Shown one piece after another: positions 57,634 through 64,000 of a stretch of DNA of 64,000 nt. The stretch is taken from contig CAIUSV010000087.1 in assembly GCA_903901915.1 (NCBI GenBank), positions 21,756 to 85,755 of the forward strand, given 5' to 3'. The notes under the pieces are model-generated. The model searched no databases. It was not told the DNA's origin and worked only from the letters and a program-made list of their open reading frames with translations. Positions within the stretch are counted from its first letter, which is position 1. Each line of letters begins with the position of its first letter. The DNA is from an uncultured Rhodospirillaceae bacterium (lineage in GTDB: Bacteria; Pseudomonadota; Alphaproteobacteria; Rhodospirillales; Magnetospirillaceae). Both the position numbers and the translations under genes were made by a program.

Positions 57634-59844
57634 ATGAGCGATCATCCGTTCGCTTCCGACTCTGCCACCGGAGTGTCTTCCCCCGGCACCACCGTGCTGC
57701 AATGCCTGACGCTGATCGCCCGGCACCACGGCCTCGACCTGTCGGCCGAGCGCCTAGCCCATGATTTCGCCTTGGATGGATCGCCGCTGGCGGCGGCCAT
57801 GGTGGTGCGCATGGCCCAGGAGAACGGCCTCAAGGGCAAGGCGGTCAAGGTCGGCTGGGACCGCCTCGCCGCCATCGGTGGCGCCTATCCGGTGCTGGCC
57901 ATTCTGCGTAACGGCAACGGCGTCATCTTTTCCGGCTTTCGCGACGACAACGGCCGTTCCGAGGTGGCGATCATCGATCCGCTGGCCGACCGGCCGGGAT
58001 TCATGTTCGTTGACCGCCAGCAACTGGCCGAGGTCTGGGACGGCGAACTGGTCCTGCTCAAGCGCCGCCACAAGCTTTCGGACGAAGGCCAGCCGTTCGG
58101 GTTGCGTTGGTTCGTGCCCGAGATCCTCAAGCACCGCCGCGCCTTCGGTCATGTGGCGCTGGCGGCGATGTTCCTGCACCTGATCGGGTTGTCGACGCCG
58201 TTCTTCTTCCAGATCGTCATCGACAAGGTTCTGGTTCACAACGCCGAATCGACGCTTTATGTCCTTACCGCCGGGGTGGTGACGGCGGTGGTGTTCGATT
58301 CCATCCTGAGCTTTCTGCGGAACTACCTGCTGCTGTGGTCCACCAACAAGATCGACGTGCGGTTGGCGGCGCGCACCTTCGATCATCTGATGCGGCTGCC
58401 CATCCACTTCTTCGAGCAAAGCTCGGCCGGCGTGCTGGTCAAGCACATGCAGCAGACCGAGAACATCCGCGAGTTCATGACCGGCAAGCTGTTCATGACC
58501 ACCCTGGACGCCACCGCGCTGCTGGTGTTCATCCCGATCCTGATGGTCTATTCCGTGCCGATGGCCGGCATCGTGCTGCTGTTCTCGGCGTTGGTGGCGG
58601 GGATCATCTTCCTGGTGATGCCGGTATTCCGCGCCAACCTGGAACGGGCCTACCAGGCCGAAGGTTCGCGTCAGGCCATGCTGGTGGAAACCATCCACGG
58701 CATGCGCACGGTCAAGGCACTGGCCATCGAGCCCCATCGCCGCAAGCAGTGGAACGAGCGCACCGCCGACGCCGTCGGTCGCCAGTTCCTGGTACGGCGG
58801 ATTTCGGTGGCGACCAACGCCCTGGTCAGCGGCCTCGATAAGCTGTCGTCCATCGCGGTGGTGTTCGTCGGCGCCTTGTTCGTGTTCAAGGGCACGCTGA
58901 CGGTGGGTGAACTGGTGGCGATCCAGATGCTGGCCGGACGCGTCAGCGGGCCGCTGGTGCAACTGGTGTCCATCATCAACGAGTTCCAGCAAACCTCGCT
59001 GTCGGTGCGCATGCTGGGCGAGGTGATGAACCGCAAGACCGAGGTGGCATCGGCATCGGCCAGCCTGCGTCCCCGGCTTACCGGCGACATCGTCTTCGAG
59101 GAGACCTCGTTCTACTACCCCGGCAGTTCGGTGCCGGCGCTCGACCGCATCTCGCTGGAGATCAAGCCGGGAATGGTGGTGGGAGTGGTGGGGCGCTCGG
59201 GCTCGGGCAAGACCACCTTCACCCGGCTGTTGCAGGGCCTTTATTTCCCCCAGACCGGCATGATCCGGTTCGACGGCCACGATATCCGCGAAATCGATCT
59301 GGCCCATCTGCGCCGTTCCATCGGGGTGGTGGTGCAGGAAAGCTTTCTGTTCCGGGCCTCGATCCGCGACAATATCGGGGTGTCCAAGCCCGGTGCCGGC
59401 CTGGAGGAGATCGTGGCGGCGGCCAGGGCGGCGGGCGCCGACGAGTTCATCCGCCGTTTGCCCCAGGGCTACGACACCATGCTGGAGGAGAACGCCACCA
59501 ACCTGTCCGGCGGCCAGAAGCAGCGGCTGTCCATCGCCCGCGCCCTGCTGCCGCAGCCGCTGGTGATGATTTTCGACGAGGCGACCAGCGCCCTGGACCC
59601 GGAATCCGAAGCCATCGTCCAGGATAACCTGTCCCATATCGCCCGCGGCCGCACCCTGTTCATCGTGTCGCACCGGCTGTCCAGCCTGACCGAGTCGGAC
59701 ACCATCTTGGTGTTCGACCAGGGCCGCATCGCCGATTCCGGCAATCATCATGAATTGCTGCGGCGCTCGGCGCTCTATCAGCACCTGTGGCGGCAGCAGA
59801 CCCGGTTCATGGCGCTGCCCTCGCCCGAAGCAGGCGAATCATGA
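57634..59844 (+). CDS. Type I secretion ABC exporter (HlyB/LapB-type, C39-like domain)
   Basis: 736 residues. An N-terminal peptidase-C39-like domain (about 15-140) that seems inactive (its cysteine is out of the usual place), six TM helices (about 175-450), and a nucleotide-binding domain with Walker A GRSGSGKTT near 529, LSGGQKQR near 630, Walker B VMIFDEATSALD, and the switch His in IVSHRLSS. The inactive C39-like domain fits RTX-type exporters, which bind but do not cut substrate. Overlaps the membrane-fusion gene by ATGA. Confidence 0.93.
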   Translation: MSDHPFASDSATGVSSPGTTVLQCLTLIARHHGLDLSAERLAHDFALDGSPLAAAMVVRMAQENGLKGKAVKVGWDRLAAIGGAYPVLAILRNGNGVIFSGFRDDNGRSEVAIIDPLADRPGFMFVDRQQLAEVWDGELVLLKRRHKLSDEGQPFGLRWFVPEILKHRRAFGHVALAAMFLHLIGLSTPFFFQIVIDKVLVHNAESTLYVLTAGVVTAVVFDSILSFLRNYLLLWSTNKIDVRLAARTFDHLMRLPIHFFEQSSAGVLVKHMQQTENIREFMTGKLFMTTLDATALLVFIPILMVYSVPMAGIVLLFSALVAGIIFLVMPVFRANLERAYQAEGSRQAMLVETIHGMRTVKALAIEPHRRKQWNERTADAVGRQFLVRRISVATNALVSGLDKLSSIAVVFVGALFVFKGTLTVGELVAIQMLAGRVSGPLVQLVSIINEFQQTSLSVRMLGEVMNRKTEVASASASLRPRLTGDIVFEETSFYYPGSSVPALDRISLEIKPGMVVGVVGRSGSGKTTFTRLLQGLYFPQTGMIRFDGHDIREIDLAHLRRSIGVVVQESFLFRASIRDNIGVSKPGAGLEEIVAAARAAGADEFIRRLPQGYDTMLEENATNLSGGQKQRLSIARALLPQPLVMIFDEATSALDPESEAIVQDNLSHIARGRTLFIVSHRLSSLTESDTILVFDQGRIADSGNHHELLRRSALYQHLWRQQTRFMALPSPEAGES

Positions 59845-61511
59845 GCGCCCCTCTGCTGTTCCAGGACGGCACGACGATCTTCCGCCGGGATGAGGTCACC
59901 GGCGGCAGCTGGGTGGTGGAAAGCGGCGCCGTCCGGCTGGTTCGGGACGGTGCCACCCTGGCCAGCCTGCCCGTCGGCGCGGTGCTGGGCGGCGGCGAGG
60001 ACCGCTGGGGCTGCGACGTCGTCGCCGTCGGCGCCGTGCGGCTGGCCCGGCGCCGGGCCGAAGCCGAGCCGGTGGACGCCGAGTTCGAGCCGGCCGCGCC
60101 GACCGGCGGGGGAGGCGCCGTGGTTCCCGCCGCGCCGGCGCATGAACCGGGGTGGCGCGGCCTGCCGGCCATGGCTCGCGCGCTGCTTCCCCGCGAGACC
60201 GATATCTTCCTCGAATTTCAGCCCGACATGGTGGAGATCGAGCAGCGTCCAGCCCCCCGGGCGGCGGAATGGACATTGCTGACGGTGGTGGCGCTGATCG
60301 TGCTGGCGGTGACCTGGGCGTCGTTCGCCGAGATCGACCGCATCGTCACCGCCGAGGGGCGGCTGATCACCACCTCGTCCAAGATCGTGGTGCAACCGCT
60401 GGAAACCGGCATGATCCGTTCCATTCTGGTCCGGGTCGGCCAACCGGTGGTCAAGGGCGAGCTTCTTGCCACCCTGGACGCCACCTTCGCCGAGGCCGAC
60501 ACCGCCACCAGCCGAGCCCAGTTGACCAGTCTGGACGCCCAGGTGAGGCGGCTGGAAGCGGAACTGAGCGGCGAGACGCCCGAACGGTTTTCCGACGATC
60601 CCGGGGAGGACGCCCAGCAGAAGGGGATGCAGCGCAAGCGCCAGCAGGAGCGCGCCGCCGCCCTGGCCGCCTATGACGCGGAGATCGCCGAGCACGCCGC
60701 CACCATCGCCACCCTGAAGCGCGAGGCCCAGGACGCCGAGGGTACCGCCAGGATCGCCCGCGAGGTCGAACAGATGCGGATCACCCTGGTGCAGCGCGAC
60801 GCCGGGTCCCGGCTGCAACTGCTGGAGGCCCAGGCCCGCCGCGCCGCCGCCGAGCGCGACGTCAACCACCTGACCAATCAGGCGCGCGAGATTTCCCAGA
60901 AGCTGGCCACGGTGCGCGAGAAGCGCGGTGCCTACGACAGCGAATTCTCCTCCAAGACCGCCCAGGAACTTCAGACCACCCGGCGCGAGCGCGACAAGGT
61001 GGCCGAGGATCTCAAGAAGCAGGAGCGGCGCTCCAGCCTGGTGCGGATGACCGCGCCGGAAGACGCGGTGGTGCTGGAGGTGGCGCCGCGCGCCGCCGGC
61101 TCCATGGCCAGTTCGAGCGAGCCGCTGATCACCCTGGTGCCGGCCAATGCACCGCTGGAAGCCGAACTGGACGTCAAGTCGCAGGATGTCGCCCTGCTCA
61201 GAATGGGCGATCCGGCCCGGCTCAAGCTGGAAAGCCTGCCTTACCAGCAGCATGGCACCCTGGCCGGGCGTCTGGACGTCATCGGCGGCGACACCGTCAA
61301 GATCGACAAGGGCGGCATGGTGGGATCGCAGCAGATGTACCGCGCCCGCGTCACCATCACCGAACGCAACTTGCGCAAGATTCCGGCTGATTTCCGCCTG
61401 ATTCCGGGCATGACCGTCAGTGCCGAGGTCAAGGTGGGTTCGCGCAAGCTGATCAGCTATTTCGTGTATCCGGTGTTCCGGGCGTTGGACGAAAGCTTCC
61501 GCGAACCTTAG
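59841..61511 (+). CDS. HlyD-family membrane-fusion protein with extra N-terminal domain
   Basis: 556 residues. Residues about 145-165 are the inner-membrane helix (LLTVVALIVLAVTWASFAEID), followed by the barrel-sandwich start GRLITTSSKIVVQPLETG, a long coiled coil (about 215-400), and the C-terminal beta-barrel ending with MTVSAEVKVGSRKLISYFVYPV, the HlyD signature. Before the helix lie about 140 extra cytoplasmic residues; the first part (DGTTIFRRDEVTGGSWVVESGAVRLVRD, then LPVGAVLGG) looks like a trimmed cyclic-nucleotide-binding fold, unusual for this family. Confidence 0.9.
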   Translation: MSAPLLFQDGTTIFRRDEVTGGSWVVESGAVRLVRDGATLASLPVGAVLGGGEDRWGCDVVAVGAVRLARRRAEAEPVDAEFEPAAPTGGGGAVVPAAPAHEPGWRGLPAMARALLPRETDIFLEFQPDMVEIEQRPAPRAAEWTLLTVVALIVLAVTWASFAEIDRIVTAEGRLITTSSKIVVQPLETGMIRSILVRVGQPVVKGELLATLDATFAEADTATSRAQLTSLDAQVRRLEAELSGETPERFSDDPGEDAQQKGMQRKRQQERAAALAAYDAEIAEHAATIATLKREAQDAEGTARIAREVEQMRITLVQRDAGSRLQLLEAQARRAAAERDVNHLTNQAREISQKLATVREKRGAYDSEFSSKTAQELQTTRRERDKVAEDLKKQERRSSLVRMTAPEDAVVLEVAPRAAGSMASSSEPLITLVPANAPLEAELDVKSQDVALLRMGDPARLKLESLPYQQHGTLAGRLDVIGGDTVKIDKGGMVGSQQMYRARVTITERNLRKIPADFRLIPGMTVSAEVKVGSRKLISYFVYPVFRALDESFREP

Positions 61512-61628
61512 TATCGCCTTGGGTCCGCGGTTTTCCGACCGGGGGTGTGAAACAGACCACATACGCCCGGTCCGGGACCGGATATAAGGTCGGAATGTTT
61601 TCGGGATCGGTACGAAGGGGTGGTCAAA

Positions 61629-63716
61629 ATGTCTTTCTCAGCGGCGGTTAAGCGGCTTGGCAACACATCGTCCCTTGGCGGCGAGGATGACGCCCAGGCG
61701 GGCCTGCTCTCCCTCGCCCAGGAGATGTGGTACGGCAACGATGCTCCCGGCACCCGTTTCGTCGCCCCCTCGGTCACGTCGGCCGCGTCATCCATCGCAG
61801 GCGGCGATACCCTCAGCATGTCGGCCCAGAGCCAGGATGCCTTTTTCGTCCCCGGCGCATCGCAGGCCGATGCCGTCGGATCGGTGGTCAGCGGTCCGGC
61901 ATCGACCAGCCTGTATTACGCGCCGGTCCTTGCCGCCGGGGCGGCCAACGACGTTTCCGTCGCCCAGCAGTCCTATGTCGCCAAGGCGGGGGGGCTTTAC
62001 AACCTCGGGCAGATGTTCACGGTGTCTCCGGTGAACGGGGTCATGCCGGCGTCGATCCGGGTCAGCCTCTACGACCGCGACAACTACGCCGGTAACCAGA
62101 CCTATGCCTATGGCACGCTCTACGGCACCGACGGCGAGAAGGACAGCGCGTCGAGCGTTACGCTGAACTTCACCTTGAAGAACGGCAAATACGTCACCTC
62201 GTCGGGGATGTCGCTGGCGGACTACACCTTTCAGGCGTCGTCGCAGCAAAATCGCCTGCAAAACATCACCCTGTCGGCGTTTGCCGCCAATGGTGCCGCG
62301 GTCGGTACCCGCAACATCGACATCACCACCAATTCCAGTTACGTCGATGCCACCCCCGGCCTCGCCACCGCCGCCGAGATCGCCGCCACGGCCAGATCGT
62401 TCATCGGCCAGACCTGGAACAACAACGGCTGCTGGGTGCTGGCGTCGGACATCGCCGCCTGCTCCGGGGTGTCGCTGACCGAGAATTCCGGCTTCATCGC
62501 TCCGACCATGCAGGAAGCCAACGGCCAGATCACCGTCGCCTACGACGCCGCCTACGGCGTTAAGTCGAACTGGGCTTCGACGTTGCAGCTCGGCGATATG
62601 GTCGAGGTCGGTTGGCAGGCCAAGTACGGCGGCGGCGGCCATATCTTCACCATCGACCGCATCGCCGGCGGCATCACCTATCTGGTGGACAATTCGGGCG
62701 CCATCAACGACGGCATCTCCACCGACGTCAAGGTCGCCGAGCAGAATCTGGCATCGTACCTCCCCTATGTGGACCAAAGCACGGTGGTGGTCTTCCGTGA
62801 TACCGGGGCTTCGGCGTCGGTCACCGCGCCGACGGCGACGGTCCTGGTCAATCCCTTCACCGACGTCGTCACCGGTGGGACCATTGCCGCGTCGTCGCTG
62901 TTCTCGGCCACCGATGGCGCCGGCAAGGCCATCAGCCAATACATGGTCCGCGACGACGGCACCAACGGGCATTTCAATCTGGCCGGCCAAGCCCAGGCCG
63001 ACGGCCAGTGGATCACCGTGGGCGCCACCCAGCTGGCGCAGTTGACCTATACCGCCTCGGCGACCTCGGCGACCTCGGACACCATCGAGGTCAGGGCCTA
63101 TGACGGCAGTTGGGGTGTCGCCGACATCGGGCGGGTGGTGTCGCTGTCCAGTCTCGGCGGCCAGACCAGCGGCTCGGTGGGGACGGTGATATCGGGTCAG
63201 GCCAAGACGGTGACCGACTGGCTGTCCTCGACGGCGGAAACGTGGTCGTTCTCGGTCGGATCGGCCTCGGGGGCCGTCGGCATTTCCCTGGCCAACATCG
63301 CCGGTTCGGTCAACCTGTCGGTCCGTAATTCCGCCGGTCTGCTGCTCGCCTCGTACAACCAGACCGCTTTTTCCTCGCCGCTGACGCTGTACGGCACCCT
63401 GTCCGCCGGCGCCTATTCGGTTAAGGTCACCGATCTGTCGGGCGCCACCAACTACGACCTTACCATCGGTTCGCAGTCGACGGTGCTGGCCCAGGCCAGT
63501 ACCCAGACGTCGGGCTATTCCCCGCCGGCCGCCTCGACCGGTGCCGCCGCCCCCAGCGTTACCGGTATCGCGACGGGCGACGCCCTGTTCTCCGGCGTGG
63601 CGCCGTCGCTGGCGCTGGCCGATAGCAGCGGGCTGGGAACCATCGCCTATGGCGGGGCGGTCGCCGCTCCGTCGGCCGGCCAGACCGATCGCCTGCAACT
63701 GCTCGCCCAAGCCTGA
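61629..63716 (+). CDS. Putative type I-secreted protein with CHAP-like hydrolase and PPC-like domains
   Basis: 695 residues, no N-terminal signal. Order: polar N-terminus; beta-rich domain (about 90-235); a CHAP/NlpC-like domain (about 247-390) with Cys268 in NNNGCWVLASD and His338 in GGGGHIFTID, a possible Asn355; an Ig-like domain (about 395-500); a pre-peptidase C-terminal-like beta domain (about 505-625); and a flexible tail ending in Gly/Ala-rich sequence. RTX repeats are absent. Place after ABC and HlyD genes makes it the likely substrate; a peptidoglycan-active role is inferred from Cys/His. The start at 61629 has AAGGGG upstream. Confidence 0.8.
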   Translation: MSFSAAVKRLGNTSSLGGEDDAQAGLLSLAQEMWYGNDAPGTRFVAPSVTSAASSIAGGDTLSMSAQSQDAFFVPGASQADAVGSVVSGPASTSLYYAPVLAAGAANDVSVAQQSYVAKAGGLYNLGQMFTVSPVNGVMPASIRVSLYDRDNYAGNQTYAYGTLYGTDGEKDSASSVTLNFTLKNGKYVTSSGMSLADYTFQASSQQNRLQNITLSAFAANGAAVGTRNIDITTNSSYVDATPGLATAAEIAATARSFIGQTWNNNGCWVLASDIAACSGVSLTENSGFIAPTMQEANGQITVAYDAAYGVKSNWASTLQLGDMVEVGWQAKYGGGGHIFTIDRIAGGITYLVDNSGAINDGISTDVKVAEQNLASYLPYVDQSTVVVFRDTGASASVTAPTATVLVNPFTDVVTGGTIAASSLFSATDGAGKAISQYMVRDDGTNGHFNLAGQAQADGQWITVGATQLAQLTYTASATSATSDTIEVRAYDGSWGVADIGRVVSLSSLGGQTSGSVGTVISGQAKTVTDWLSSTAETWSFSVGSASGAVGISLANIAGSVNLSVRNSAGLLLASYNQTAFSSPLTLYGTLSAGAYSVKVTDLSGATNYDLTIGSQSTVLAQASTQTSGYSPPAASTGAAAPSVTGIATGDALFSGVAPSLALADSSGLGTIAYGGAVAAPSAGQTDRLQLLAQA

Positions 63717-63723
63717 GAACGAC

Positions 63724-63758
63724 CGTCCGCCCCCGGGGAGCTCCCCCGAGGGCGGACG
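63724..63758 (+). terminator. Strong hairpin after the secretion operon
   Basis: Arms CGTCCGCCC (63724-63732) and GGGCGGACG (63750-63758), with an internal CGGGGAG/CTCCCCCG stem, start 7 bp after the stop codon. No clear T-run, but stability is very high. Confidence 0.75.
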
Positions 63759-63862
63759 CCGCACGGCCAGAGTCGTCGGCGCCAAACCGTTCCCGCTGCC
63801 CAAATATTTTCCCAACCTTCGGCGTATACGCCAATCTTCGCCAAACCTGAATTCATCGCGCT

Positions 63863-64000
63863 CTAGCTGTGGAGTCGCAAGACGTTGTCCCCGGTCAGAC
63901 CGAGTCGGCTGATTGGTGTCTGCGCCTTGAGGCTACCATGGGGCCGATGCCAATTGTAGCGATGGAGCCATCGCGGCAGTTCATCGGCGCGGTCATTTGA
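63863..64000 (-). mobile_element. IS481-type transposase, C-terminal end (partial)
   Basis: The last 45 codons of a minus-strand transposase run to the window edge. The sequence ELPRWLHRYNWHRPHGSL, followed by TPISRLGL and ending VLRLHS, is the typical C-terminal end of IS481-family DDE transposases: the Trp-x-x-x-Tyr-Asn...Arg-Pro-His segment lies near the last catalytic Glu helix. The rest is outside. The 100 bp between the operon terminator and this stop may include the element's terminal repeat, but its boundary could not be fixed. Confidence 0.88.

Overview
The window reads as chromosomal DNA of a high-GC, motile, signalling-rich alphaproteobacterium, most like Magnetospirillum or a related Rhodospirillales genus. 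This rests on gene content and protein style: accB-accC-aroQ order, a ThiS-ThiG fusion, an ornithine decarboxylase with a long structured leader, many hemerythrin-domain sensors, CheB-CheR-kinase fusions and an IS481-type transposase end. No rRNA or tRNA gene was seen, so the taxonomy is an inference.

Layout. 0-5.5 kb: the 5' end of a membrane glycosyltransferase gene, a PilZ protein, a TsdA-like dihaem cytochrome facing a c4-type cytochrome, a Tat-type OmpA protein, and many very small genes, including an RMF-like protein and a four-gene micro-operon with DUF2934. 5.6-10.4 kb: a Crp/Fnr regulator and a cluster of receiver and kinase genes. 10.4-15.6 kb: housekeeping genes (accC, accB, aroQ, thiSG) and an ornithine decarboxylase behind a leader that encodes a 38-residue upstream peptide. 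15.7-18.9 kb: an unusual hook protein and a frameshifted aminotransferase. 19.0-27.6 kb: one long minus-strand signalling operon (cache/GAF sensor, 1833-residue hybrid kinase with two HPt domains, CheY-like receiver, HD-GYP phosphodiesterase). 27.9-29.7 kb: a bacteriohemerythrin, a candidate structured RNA and a universal stress protein.

29.8-37.1 kb is the most novel part. A five-gene minus-strand operon encodes a DUF6134 periplasmic protein, a thermostable-hemolysin/GNAT-like protein, an AMP-forming ligase, a haem-oxygenase-like diiron protein, and a short-chain dehydrogenase fused in frame to a signal peptide and outer-membrane beta-barrel. Next to it lie a small secreted protein and a CpxRA-like two-component system. 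An identical 21-bp tandem site sits exactly 54 bp upstream of the start codon of both the operon and the small secreted protein. This suggests the adjacent regulator controls both.

37.3-56.2 kb: ApbE, an EF-hand protein, several large sensory kinases (one a CheB-CheR-PAS-kinase fusion), a CarH-like B12 photoreceptor regulator, a hemerythrin-kinase with a response regulator that ends in a pilin-like extracellular domain, a haem oxygenase, and a chemoreceptor with a C-terminal hemerythrin. Oxygen, redox and light sensing are the common theme. 56.8-63.8 kb: a small membrane protein and a type I secretion operon (small partner, ABC exporter, membrane-fusion protein with an odd N-terminal domain, and a CHAP-like/PPC-type exported protein). 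The window ends inside the 3' part of an IS481-type transposase.
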